NCBI RefSeq assembly: GCF_042646385.1
Contig: NZ_JBHRTO010000001.1
Span: 744,001 to 808,000, forward strand
Direction of reading: 5' to 3'
Length of the DNA stretch: 64,000 nucleotides
Source: Cypionkella sinensis
GTDB taxonomy: Bacteria > Pseudomonadota > Alphaproteobacteria > Rhodobacterales > Rhodobacteraceae
Shown here: positions 26,001 through 32,930 of the stretch, piece after piece
How positions within the stretch are numbered: the first letter of the stretch is position 1
Layout of the letters: every line of letters starts with the position of its first letter
Notes under the pieces: model-generated
What the model saw: only the letters and a program-made list of their open reading frames with translations
Databases searched by the model: none
What the model was told of the DNA's origin: nothing
Position numbers and translations under genes: made by a program

Positions 26001-26758
26001 AAGCCATCGTCGGTGGCCACAAGGTCTATCTGCGCACCGGCGAATACAGCGACGGCACCTTGGGCGAGATCTTCATCGACATGCACAAGGAAGGCGCGGG
26101 CTTCCGCGCGATGATGAACAATTTCGCCATCGCAGTCTCGGTTGGCCTGCAATATGGCGTGCCGCTGGAGGAATTCGTCGAAGCCTTTACCTTCACCAAG
26201 TTTGAACCGGCCGGAATGGTGCAGGGCAATGACAGCGTGAAAAACGCCACTTCGATCCTTGACTATATTTTCCGCGAACTGGCGATTTCCTATCTGGACC
26301 GCACCGATCTGGCGCATGTCAAACCCACCGGCGCATCGTTTGATGATCTGGGGCGTGGCGAAGAAGAAGGAAAACGCAACATCTCGGAAATCTCCGAGCA
26401 AGCGGCCTCGCGCAGCCTTGAGGTGCTGAAGCAGATCAGCTCGACCGGCTATCTGCGCAAGCGTCTACCGTCAGAACTGGTGGTGCTGCAAGGTGGGATG
26501 GGTGCCACTGCGCTGACGGGCACCGATCCAGTTTCGGCACTGAACATGCTGATCCCCGAGACGGCCCGCGCGATGGGCGCTTCCGTGGCCGGGGCTACCG
26601 CCTTGGTCTCTGGCACGGTGACGATGGACGCCCGCGTCAAAGCCAAGATGCAGGGCTACGAGGGCGATCCCTGCGGCGAATGCGGCAACTACACGCTGGT
26701 GCGCAACGGCACCTGCATGAAGTGCAACACTTGTGGCGGAACGAGTGGCTGTAGCTGA
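23066..26758 (+). CDS. nrdJ: Ribonucleotide reductase, class II, adenosylcobalamin-dependent
   Basis: Reduces ribonucleotides to deoxyribonucleotides without oxygen, using adenosylcobalamin to make the thiyl radical. The 1230-residue protein has class II motifs NPCSEYMFLDDTACNLAS with the conserved Asn-Cys-Glu active-site set, APTGTIGLVMDCDTTGIEPD, and a Cys-rich C-terminus (CGECGNYTLV, CMKCNTCGGTSGCS) that may bind zinc and carry the re-reducing cysteines. The start MKIERKFTTEATGAYG at 23066 is chosen from family length; the frame is open upstream but that stretch is a structured leader with different composition. Regulation by NrdR is likely. The only RNR gene in the window. Confidence 0.95.
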   Translation: MKIERKFTTEATGAYGAMAFSTTVSEIRNPDGTVVFRNDAVEVPQGWSQVASDVLAQKYFRKAGIPAVLKRVREKDVPKFLWRSIPDEDALAALPADQRIVGETSAKQVFDRLAGAWTYWGWKGGYFSTEADAKAYYDEMRFMLARQMAAPNSPQWFNTGLHWAYGIDGPSQGHYYVDHATGVLTKSTSAYEHPQPHACFIQSVKDDLVGDGGIMDLWVREARLFKYGSGTGTNFSSLRGEGEKLSGGGKSSGLMGFLKIGDRAAGAIKSGGTTRRAAKMVICDMDHPDVEAFVNWKVIEEQKVASLVAGSKAHELKLNEIFTAIRQWDGSAEDSVDPAKNPALKAAIRSAKKAMIPDTYTNRILQYARQGFTSIEFPTYDVDWDSEAYITVSGQNSNNSVRVTDAFLTAVKNDADWALIRRTDGKTAKTLKARDLWDQVGHAAWACADPGIQFHDTVNAWHTCPEDGAIRGSNPCSEYMFLDDTACNLASMNLLTFFKDGQFDSNAYIHATRLWTVTLEISVMMAQFPSQEIAQLSYDFRTLGLGYANIGGLLMNMGLGYDSVEGRAFCGALTALMTGVSYATSAEMASELGAFSGYARNAQHMLRVIRNHRAAAYGKTDGYEGLNVNPVALDAANCPDQTLVTLAKSAWDEALTLGQAHGFRNAQTTVIAPTGTIGLVMDCDTTGIEPDFALVKFKKLAGGGYFKIINQSVPAALEKLGYSTSQAAEIVAYAVGHGSIGNCPGINTTALVGHGFGARELEKIEAVLPSAFDIRFVFNQWTLGEDFCKGTLGIPADKLADPGFDLLRHLGFTKAQIDAANDHVCGTMTLEGAPFLKPAHYSVFDCANPCGKTGKRYLSVDSHIHMMAAAQSFISGAISKTINMPNSATIAETLAAYELSHSLGIKANALYRDGSKLSQPLASALVEDDEEAEEILASGSAQEKAAVLAEKIVEKIIYKEVIRTNREKLPERRKGYTQKAIVGGHKVYLRTGEYSDGTLGEIFIDMHKEGAGFRAMMNNFAIAVSVGLQYGVPLEEFVEAFTFTKFEPAGMVQGNDSVKNATSILDYIFRELAISYLDRTDLAHVKPTGASFDDLGRGEEEGKRNISEISEQAASRSLEVLKQISSTGYLRKRLPSELVVLQGGMGATALTGTDPVSALNMLIPETARAMGASVAGATALVSGTVTMDARVKAKMQGYEGDPCGECGNYTLVRNGTCMKCNTCGGTSGCS

Positions 26759-26826
26759 GAGAGGGGGGGTATATGAAGAAGGCTGCGTTTCTTACGACGT
26801 CTCGGGCTGCTCAGATATAGCGTGAA

Positions 26827-27381
26827 ATGGTTAGTTGTCGGCGCGAGTATTTCGCAGACGACGAATTCTTCAAAATGCCCGATGTTTGGGAAGAACTTTG
26901 TGACGGGGAGCGATGGACCATCAAACGCTACCCGGCCAACCAGATTGAAGCATATAAGCGAAAGGCTGGTGTAATTGCCTTTGGTGAAAAGGTGACGCTC
27001 ACGGTAGACAACGGTTTGTTAGAAAAAGCCAGCGAAGGCTGTAAGTTCTCCAACTTCATTCTGGCTCATGAGTTAGGTCATGTAGCTCTTGACCATCACG
27101 CACGAAATCTAGTGACGAAAAATTTTCAGCTTTTCAGTGGGCCGAATGGTATGATGGCAAACATTCCCCCAACCTTGGAAGAACTGGAGGCGAACTATGC
27201 CGCAGTCTTCTTTCAATGCGGGATTTTGCTTGAAGATATACTCTGGTCGGCTAGTCGGCTCGCAGAGCGTGCCTGTTCTGATTTGCTGTATGTGACGAAG
27301 GCGCAAGCCATTGTCCGGCTAGAGGTTTTTCAAAGAGCGTTGCACAAGCCGAGTGCCAGCCGTGGACGGGTTGTGCTGTAG
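26827..27381 (+). CDS. ImmA/IrrE-family metallo-endopeptidase, orphan
   Basis: 184-residue protein with the zinc-binding HExxH motif in ILAHELGHVALDHH (about residues 78-91), and an acidic helix further on (TLEELEANYAAVFF) where the third ligand is expected. This family cleaves or inactivates XRE-type repressors in mobile elements and stress systems. Here there is no helix-turn-helix partner, toxin or integrase next to it. Base composition is clearly more AT-rich than its neighbours, and it lies in a patch with an IS relic beside tRNA-Gln, so it was probably acquired by transfer. Confidence 0.85.
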   Translation: MVSCRREYFADDEFFKMPDVWEELCDGERWTIKRYPANQIEAYKRKAGVIAFGEKVTLTVDNGLLEKASEGCKFSNFILAHELGHVALDHHARNLVTKNFQLFSGPNGMMANIPPTLEELEANYAAVFFQCGILLEDILWSASRLAERACSDLLYVTKAQAIVRLEVFQRALHKPSASRGRVVL

Positions 27382-27417
27382 ATGATTGATAGATGTATCT
27401 TGCAGATGGTGACGCGC

Positions 27418-27494
27418 TCCCCTGAAATGTCCACACTTTGAGGATAGTCTGTTCTTCAATGAACGAGACGGAAATGAAGCGCAGTCGGTTCTAG
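27418..27494 (+). mobile_element. Relic of an IS3-family left end with start of orfA
   Basis: The leader ends in GAGACGGAAATGAAGCGC, and the reading frame begins ATG at 27475 with MKRSRF, the typical first residues of IS3-family OrfA (MKRSRF-S/T-EEQI). A TAG follows at once and no further transposase sequence is present, so only about 80 bases of the element remain. Identification rests on this short match and on memory of IS3 ends; the outer boundary is approximate. Confidence 0.5.
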
Positions 27495-27521
27495 GCTGTG
27501 ATGCCAACTGACTTGGAGGAT

Positions 27522-27545
27522 GCCCGTTCACGGGCCTTTTCTTTA
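27522..27545 (+). terminator. Terminator-like hairpin
   Basis: GCCCG TTCA CGGGC followed by CTTTTCTTT. The 5-bp stem is short, but the T-rich tail is good. It could end transcripts coming from nrdJ or the ImmA/IrrE gene. Confidence 0.5.
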
Positions 27546-28037
27546 ATCGCGGAAGACACGAAGACGGAGGCGGGCTGCATTGGGACACCAACGCTCGATG
27601 CCCGAAAGGTGCGGTTTAAGGGGCGGCAGATGGCGGCCTATCGCTTCGTCTTCTGAATCCTGAATGGGGTCTCGGCGGGTTATGATGATGTGGCCCGCCA
27701 TCGCTGCAAAAATCGCCGTTGCATAAATCCTGACCATCTGGGGCCTGGGTCGCGGGGGGATAACCTTCACGATGAGCGGGAGTTCGCGGTGAATGGGGTG
27801 GATTTCAGTCTGCTATGACAGCCGTTCCACTGGCCCCCGCCGACACCAAACCTCGCCGCCCGTTCTACCCGGACTGGGGCAGCGCTTGGGGCGGTTCCGC
27901 AAACTACTGCCCCATGGTCGGCTTGAAACGTAGAGGTGGGCGTGGCGGCGGAACTGCCGATAAGCCTTTGGCCGCAAAGCAGAACCGGCAATGTCACAGC
28001 AATCGCCTGCAATCTGGGATATCTCATCTGAGAGAGT

Positions 28038-28112
28038 TGGCTGGGGCGGGAGGGATCGAACCTCCGTATGTCGGTACCAAAAACCGATGCCTTACCGCTT
28101 GGCGACGCCCCA
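28038..28112 (-). tRNA. tRNA-Gln (anticodon TTG)
   Basis: 75-base cloverleaf with encoded CCA. Acceptor TGGGGCG pairs with CGCCCCA, discriminator G. The anticodon stem TCGGT/ACCGA encloses loop TTTTGGT, giving anticodon TTG. The T arm contains GGTTCGATCC. It reads away from the BaiN-like gene and towards the patch of mobile-element remnants. Confidence 0.97.
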
Positions 28113-28122
28113 ACTGCGGCGG

Positions 28123-28151
28123 TGTTTAGCGAAGGCGTTCGGGGGGTGCAA
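28123..28151 (-). promoter_or_regulatory. Promoter of tRNA-Gln
   Basis: Minus strand: TTGCAC (28151-28146), 17-base spacer, TAAACA (28128-28123), placed 11 bases before the tRNA 5' end. Spacing and position are right for a stable-RNA promoter. Confidence 0.6.
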
Positions 28152-28214
28152 GGGGGATTTCGCGAAAATCTTCATGTGGTTGTCAGACTTGTGTTTGGCG
28201 GCGTAAGAGGGGGC

Positions 28215-29393
28215 ATGGAACAAGTTGATGTCATCGTTTTAGGCGCCGGTGCGGCGGGGATGTTTGCGGCAATCGAGGCCGGGCGGCGCGGGCGGCGGGT
28301 ATTCGTCGTCGATCACGCCAAGGCGGCTGGCGAGAAGATTCGCATCTCGGGCGGGGGGCGCTGCAATTTCACCAATCTGGGAATCGCGCTGGATCGCTTT
28401 ATCTCGCGCAATCCACGGTTCGCCCTGTCGGCTTTGAAGCGGTTCACGCAATGGGATTTCATTGCGCGGATGGATGCGGCTGGGATCGGCTGGCACGAAA
28501 AGACCTTGGGACAGTTGTTTTGTGATGGCTCGGCCAAACAGGTGGTGGATCTGCTGCTGGGCGATATAGCGCGGGCTGGCGTGGGGCTGTGGTTGGGCTG
28601 CACGGTTGGCGCGATAACGCGCGATGGCCAGGGTTTCGTGGTTGAGACTGCTCGGGGTGCGGTGCGGGCCGAGTCGGTGATCGTGGCGACGGGCGGCAAG
28701 TCTATCCCGAAGATGGGGGCCAGCGGGTTTGGCTATCAGGTGGCTGAACAGTTCGGGCTGGCCGTGGTCGAGACACGGCCAGGGCTGGTGCCGCTGACCT
28801 TCGCCGCGCAGGAGTTGGACTGGATGGTGCCGCTGGCCGGGGTGGCGGTGCAGGGGCGGGTATCGGTGGGTAAAACCGGGTTTGATGAGGCGGTGTTGTT
28901 CACCCATCGCGGGCTGTCGGGGCCTGCGGTGCTGCAGGCGTCGAGTTACTGGCGTGAGGGGGAGGAGATCGCGGTCAATCTGGCGCCGGGGCGGGATGTC
29001 GCGGCGGAACTTTCTGAGGCGAAGCGGGGGCAGGGGAAGCTGGCGCTACGGACGGTGCTGGGGCGCAGTCTGCCGGAGAAGCTGGCGCGGCATATTGAGA
29101 CCAGCTTGGGCATCACCGCGCCGATGGCGGAACTGGGGCGCGGCGACCTAGAGCGGGTGGCGCAAGCACTGCGGGATTGGCGGCTGCGGCCGGTGGGGTC
29201 GGAGGGATACAGGACCGCCGAGGTGACGCTGGGGGGCGTTGATACCGATGGGTTGGATGGGCGGACGATGATGGCGCGGGGGGTGCCGGGGTTGTTCTTT
29301 GTCGGCGAGGTGGTGGATGTGACGGGCTGGCTTGGGGGATACAATTTCCAATGGGCGTGGTCGTCGGGATGGGCAGCAGGGCAGGTTGCCTGA
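28215..29393 (+). CDS. BaiN/HI0933-family FAD-dependent oxidoreductase
   Basis: 392-residue flavoprotein with VIVLGAGAAGMFAAIEAGRRG at the N-terminus as the FAD-binding loop, RISGGGRCNFTN, ATGGKSIPKMGASGFGY and the C-terminal VGEVVDVTGWLGGYNFQWA, all hallmarks of the HI0933/TIGR00275 family. Members reduce or rearrange diverse substrates, and the true role is generally unknown. The ATG at 28215 follows AGAGGGGG. It ends with a hairpin terminator identical in its stem to the palindrome after pgk. Confidence 0.92.
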   Translation: MEQVDVIVLGAGAAGMFAAIEAGRRGRRVFVVDHAKAAGEKIRISGGGRCNFTNLGIALDRFISRNPRFALSALKRFTQWDFIARMDAAGIGWHEKTLGQLFCDGSAKQVVDLLLGDIARAGVGLWLGCTVGAITRDGQGFVVETARGAVRAESVIVATGGKSIPKMGASGFGYQVAEQFGLAVVETRPGLVPLTFAAQELDWMVPLAGVAVQGRVSVGKTGFDEAVLFTHRGLSGPAVLQASSYWREGEEIAVNLAPGRDVAAELSEAKRGQGKLALRTVLGRSLPEKLARHIETSLGITAPMAELGRGDLERVAQALRDWRLRPVGSEGYRTAEVTLGGVDTDGLDGRTMMARGVPGLFFVGEVVDVTGWLGGYNFQWAWSSGWAAGQVA

Positions 29394-29396
29394 CAC

Positions 29397-29417
29397 GGTC
29401 CCAACTCGGGACCTTTT
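29397..29417 (+). terminator. 17-bp palindrome, copy 2, acting as terminator
   Basis: GGTCCCAACTCGGGACC starts 4 bases after the BaiN-like gene stop and is followed by TTTT. Stem 6 bp, loop 5. The same 17-mer lies after pgk at 10875-10891. Confidence 0.65.
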
Positions 29418-29498
29418 AATGTAGTTTATTATCAATATCTTAGAGTGGCGGATTTAACGAATTTTTAATACTTTCGGCTTTTTTTGCCTTCGGGCGGA

Positions 29499-29545
29499 GC
29501 GGGGACTCGCCCCCGCACCCCCAGGATATTTAGGCGCAGAGGATG
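29499..29545 (+). repeat. Dispersed GGATATTT 3'-end element, copy C
   Basis: GCGGGG (29499-29504) pairs with CCCCGC (29511-29516), then CACCCCCA, GGATATTTAGGCGCAGAG and GATGAC. It is downstream of, and in the same orientation as, the BaiN-like gene, and convergent with kdsA. Confidence 0.6.
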
Positions 29546-29580
29546 ACAATTTTAGGCAAATTGTTCGGGTTTTGACGGTG

Positions 29581-30411
29581 TCACACGTGCAGCGGGTCGG
29601 CTTTGGCAAGACGGTCAAACGCCATCAGACTGGCGATCAACGCCGCCATTTTGTCGAGCGGAATCATGTTGGGGCCGTCGGAGGGGGCGGTGTCAGGGGC
29701 CTCGTGGGTTTCTATGAACACCCCTGCAATGCCCAAAGATACTGCAGCGCGGGCCATCACTGGGGCGAATTCGCGCTGACCACCGCTTGATCCGCCAAGG
29801 CCGCCGGGTTGTTGCACGGAATGCGTCGCGTCCATGATCACCGGATAGCCGGTGCGCGCCATGATCGGCAGGCTGCGCATATCGGTGACAAGCGTGTTGT
29901 AGCCGAAACTTGCGCCACGCTCGGTCAGCAGGATGTTCTCGTTGCCGGTTGAGGCGACCTTTTCGGCGACATTGGCCATATCCCAAGGGGCGAGAAACTG
30001 GCCCTTCTTGATGTTGACCACCGCGCCGGTTTCGCCCGCAGCCAGCAAAAGGTCGGTCTGGCGGCACAGGAAGGCCGGGATCTGGATGACATCGACCACC
30101 TTTGCGGCTTCGCGCGCTTGCGCAATATCATGCACATCGGTCAGCACGGGGATGCCGCTGGCGCGCACAGTCTCTAGCACTTTTAGGCCAGCTTCCATGC
30201 CCATGCCACGCCGACCCGAGAGCGAGGTGCGGTTGGCCTTGTCATAGCTGGCCTTGAATACATATTGCGCCCCCGCCGCCGCACAAGCCTCTGCCATCAC
30301 CCCAGCGATCATCTGGGCGTGGTCGAGGCTTTCCAACTGGCAGGGGCCTGCGATCACCAGCAGGGGCTGATCGTTGCCAACGCGCAGGCCGCCAATAGGA
30401 ACCTGTTTCAT
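29581..30411 (-). CDS. kdsA: 3-deoxy-8-phosphooctulonate synthase (KDO-8-P synthase)
   Basis: Condenses arabinose 5-phosphate with phosphoenolpyruvate to KDO 8-phosphate, the precursor of Kdo in lipopolysaccharide and capsule anchors. The 276-residue TIM barrel shows IAGPCQLES, KASYDKANRTS, TDVHD, IQIPAFLCRQTDLL and the DATHSVQQPGG loop. Its start overlaps the kpsE stop (ATGA), so it is translated with the capsule export genes. That linkage suggests this copy mainly serves a Kdo-containing surface polysaccharide. Confidence 0.94.
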   Translation of the reverse strand: MKQVPIGGLRVGNDQPLLVIAGPCQLESLDHAQMIAGVMAEACAAAGAQYVFKASYDKANRTSLSGRRGMGMEAGLKVLETVRASGIPVLTDVHDIAQAREAAKVVDVIQIPAFLCRQTDLLLAAGETGAVVNIKKGQFLAPWDMANVAEKVASTGNENILLTERGASFGYNTLVTDMRSLPIMARTGYPVIMDATHSVQQPGGLGGSSGGQREFAPVMARAAVSLGIAGVFIETHEAPDTAPSDGPNMIPLDKMAALIASLMAFDRLAKADPLHV

Positions 30412-32087
30412 CCGGACGTGACCTGTTCATAAAGGATGGCGATGGTCATGGTGATCATCAGATAGATGCCGATCAGGATCAGCATCACCACCAGCGTGGA
30501 TTCGAAGGCGCGCGGATAGGCGGCCTCATCGGCGGCAACCGGGTTGACCGACACCGATAGATAACGGGTCTGACGGTTCGCCTCATTCCGGGCGAGTTCG
30601 GTGGCTTGCAACGATTGCGCCAGCATCAACTGCCGGGTCTGCACCTCGGCCTGCGCTACCAAAAGCTCGGACTGCACGCGCGCCAGTGACTGACCGTTCA
30701 TGTCATTCTCGGTCAGTTTGGCGCGCAGTTGCGCAATTTGTTCTTCCAGCGTGGCGATGCGGCGTTTGACAGGTTCCATCCGGGCCTGATTGGGATTGGA
30801 GTTTGCCTCCATCTGCGCCAGCGACAGCTTTTCTGTGGTCAGTTGCGTGTCCAACTGGCCGATTTGCGCGGTGACAAGCGAAATTTCGACCTCTGACGAC
30901 AGCACCTTGGTCTTCTCCTGCAAGGAGACCACACGCTCATTGGCTTCTTTCAGCTTGGCTTCGGCGTCATCATAGCTTTCACGCGCGCCCTGCATCTGAT
31001 CGTCGCGCACCCGCGCTGTCATCATATCGACGCGCTCTTCCGCATAGCCCAGCAAGGCTTGCGAGAATTTCACTGCCGTTTGCGGATCGGCGGCAATCAC
31101 CTCCATCTTCACGACGCCTTCGGTGGGGTCGTAGGAGATTTTCACGAATTTATGGTAAAGCTTGTAGGCCGCGCCTTGTGTGGCATCGGGGGCCAAACGT
31201 TGCAGCGGGTCGATGTTTGGGCCAGAGAAATGCGCGCGAAAGCCAAGATCATGGTCAAGGCGTTCCATCGCGTCCTGGCTTTGCAGGTAGCCCTGCACGG
31301 TGATCGAATCCTGCGATGTCGCCATCGCCGAGCCTTTCAGCATCGAGCTGAGGCCCGAAGGTGCGGCATCGTTCTGCTGGATGACGAATTCGGTACGGCT
31401 GGAATAGAGTGGCGTGGCGATGGTGTAATAGTAGATCGCCGCCAGCAGCGTCGGCAGGCCGACGAACACGAACAGGCGCGCGGCCAGCAGCAGGGATTTC
31501 TTGCGGCGGCGGGCGACGATATCGCGCTGGATCTTGCCAACCTCGGCCAGATGCGCGCGTTCAATCTGCTCTTCGGTCGAGGGCAGTTGAATTGGTTTGA
31601 TGGTTTGCGGCAGTTGCACGCCATCGCCGCCGGGCGTGACCGTCAGCGCGCGCGAGCCTGTGGGCGGCATCGGCGGGCCATCGCCAGAGGAGACCAGCTC
31701 CAGCACGGAATTGGCTTGGAACGGATCAATCCCGGCGTTGCGCAGCAGGCGCACGGCGTCGAAATCGGAAGTCGCGGGCAGGCCGTGCTTTTGCGCCAAG
31801 CGGCGGGCCATGCGCAACTGGCGGCCCGTCAACCCCTCTTGCCGGATGGTGTCAATATCGGCGGGGGCAGAGTTGGGGCCGGGTTTTTCGGCGCCCGGAA
31901 AGGTCATGCCAGCAAAGCCGTCTTCAGCCTCGGTCGGGAAGAAGGCGCGGTCGCCGAGTTGCGGTTGGGCGGGGGGCGTGGCTGGGGGTGCCTTGGCGGC
32001 GGCCCTGGTTTCAGGCAGCGGCGCAGGCGCCTCAATCGGGTCGGGGCGGCGGGTGCGGAAGCGTTGAACGCTAAGTTTGGTAGTCAT
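30408..32087 (-). CDS. Capsule polysaccharide export inner-membrane protein, KpsE type
   Basis: 559-residue polysaccharide co-polymerase-like protein. An unusually long N-terminal part (about 1-195, Pro/Ala-rich with a compact LTGRQLRMARRLAQKHGL segment) precedes a membrane helix (about 199-221). A large periplasmic region with extended coiled coil (about 360-500) follows, and a second helix near the C-terminus (about 528-553). This is the KpsE/Wzz-like layout. In ABC-dependent capsule systems it links the inner-membrane transporter to the outer-membrane KpsD channel. The start at 32087 lies inside the end of kpsT (17-base overlap). The N-terminal extension is longer than in Escherichia coli KpsE (about 380 residues). 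Confidence 0.85.
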   Translation of the reverse strand: MTTKLSVQRFRTRRPDPIEAPAPLPETRAAAKAPPATPPAQPQLGDRAFFPTEAEDGFAGMTFPGAEKPGPNSAPADIDTIRQEGLTGRQLRMARRLAQKHGLPATSDFDAVRLLRNAGIDPFQANSVLELVSSGDGPPMPPTGSRALTVTPGGDGVQLPQTIKPIQLPSTEEQIERAHLAEVGKIQRDIVARRRKKSLLLAARLFVFVGLPTLLAAIYYYTIATPLYSSRTEFVIQQNDAAPSGLSSMLKGSAMATSQDSITVQGYLQSQDAMERLDHDLGFRAHFSGPNIDPLQRLAPDATQGAAYKLYHKFVKISYDPTEGVVKMEVIAADPQTAVKFSQALLGYAEERVDMMTARVRDDQMQGARESYDDAEAKLKEANERVVSLQEKTKVLSSEVEISLVTAQIGQLDTQLTTEKLSLAQMEANSNPNQARMEPVKRRIATLEEQIAQLRAKLTENDMNGQSLARVQSELLVAQAEVQTRQLMLAQSLQATELARNEANRQTRYLSVSVNPVAADEAAYPRAFESTLVVMLILIGIYLMITMTIAILYEQVTSG

Positions 32088-32724
32088 AAAGCCGCTTCGC
32101 CTCTTCAAGAGTTTCAAACATATACAACTGACCATTGCGCAACACGGCGGCGGAACGGCAGAACTTTTCCAGCGTCGAGGGCTGGTGCGACACCACCACC
32201 ACGGTGGCGTTCTTCAGCCGCTGGCGCAGCACTTGCCCCGCCTTGCGGTTGAATTCCACATCGGTCGAAGACGGCATGCCTTCGTCGATGAGGTAAATAT
32301 CAAACTCCAGCGCCAGCATCAGCGCAAAGGAAAACCGCGAGCGCATGCCTGAGGAGTATTTGCCAACCGGCTGGTCGAAGTATTCGTCGATATTGGCCAG
32401 CCAGCGGCAGAAGCTTTCGATATAGTCCGGGTCCAGCCCATAGAGCCGCGCGATGTAGCGGGCGTTTTCGGTGGCGGTGTGTTTCGACAGGATGCCGCCC
32501 ATGAACCCCAGCGGAAACGAGATGCGCGAGGTGCGGGTGATCTTGCCCTCATCCGGTTTTTCCAGACCTGCCATCATGTTGATGATCGTGGTCTTGCCGG
32601 TGCCGTTCTTGGCGAGGATGCCCAACGAATTGCCGACTTCAACGCTGAACGACGCGCGGTCAAGGATCACCTTGCGCGACTTACCTGTCCAGAAGGACTT
32701 ACTGACATTCTCAAACGCGATCAT
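32071..32724 (-). CDS. kpsT: Capsule polysaccharide export ATP-binding protein, KpsT type
   Basis: 217-residue ABC ATPase that powers capsule chain export. It carries the capsule-type signature YSSGMRSRFSFALMLALEF, Walker B YLIDEGM, and switch His in VVVSHQ. The P-loop reads AKNGTGKTT, so the first Gly of GxxxxGK[ST] is replaced by Ala; the rest is intact. First gene of kpsT-kpsE-kdsA. The permease partner KpsM is not in this window and must be elsewhere. Confidence 0.88.
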   Translation of the reverse strand: MIAFENVSKSFWTGKSRKVILDRASFSVEVGNSLGILAKNGTGKTTIINMMAGLEKPDEGKITRTSRISFPLGFMGGILSKHTATENARYIARLYGLDPDYIESFCRWLANIDEYFDQPVGKYSSGMRSRFSFALMLALEFDIYLIDEGMPSSTDVEFNRKAGQVLRQRLKNATVVVVSHQPSTLEKFCRSAAVLRNGQLYMFETLEEAKRLYDYQT

Positions 32725-32930
32725 GGCTGCCCGGTGGGCCTGCCTCCTGCCTGTGCAAACGGTGTGGCCAGGGATGCCAGCCTAACCGAGAAAGTGTTAA
32801 CGCTTGGTTCCTGTCAGACCACAAGAGCCATAAGCGGACCTATCCCGGCTTTGAGGCATCATTATGTCGCATCCATGGACAATGGCGCAAGGTGGCGCGG
32901 GAAATTGTCTGCACACGCGGATGTGAGCGA

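Larger units (their letters stand above)
27382..28037. other. Low-coding patch between ImmA/IrrE gene and tRNA-Gln
   Basis: This 656-base stretch has no convincing complete gene. It holds the left-end relic of an IS3-type element (27418-27494), a small terminator-like hairpin (27522-27545), and weak open frames: a 75-residue one on the minus strand (27543-27770, start GTG, no ribosome site) and short ones on both strands at 27767-28129. Composition is mixed. It looks like decayed mobile DNA next to a tRNA. Confidence 0.6.

Noticed and set aside
26773..26820. A 15-codon frame between nrdJ and the ImmA/IrrE gene (ATG after a G-rich run)
   Set aside because: Too short to judge; the G-run could act as a ribosome site but there is no supporting evidence.
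26827..28112. A phage-defence or toxin-antitoxin system around the ImmA/IrrE gene
   Set aside because: No toxin, antitoxin, nuclease or regulator is present; only the single peptidase.
27543..28129. Short frames in the patch before tRNA-Gln (75, 86 and 104 codons)
   Set aside because: No ribosome sites, no family similarity, mutual overlap; treated as decayed sequence.
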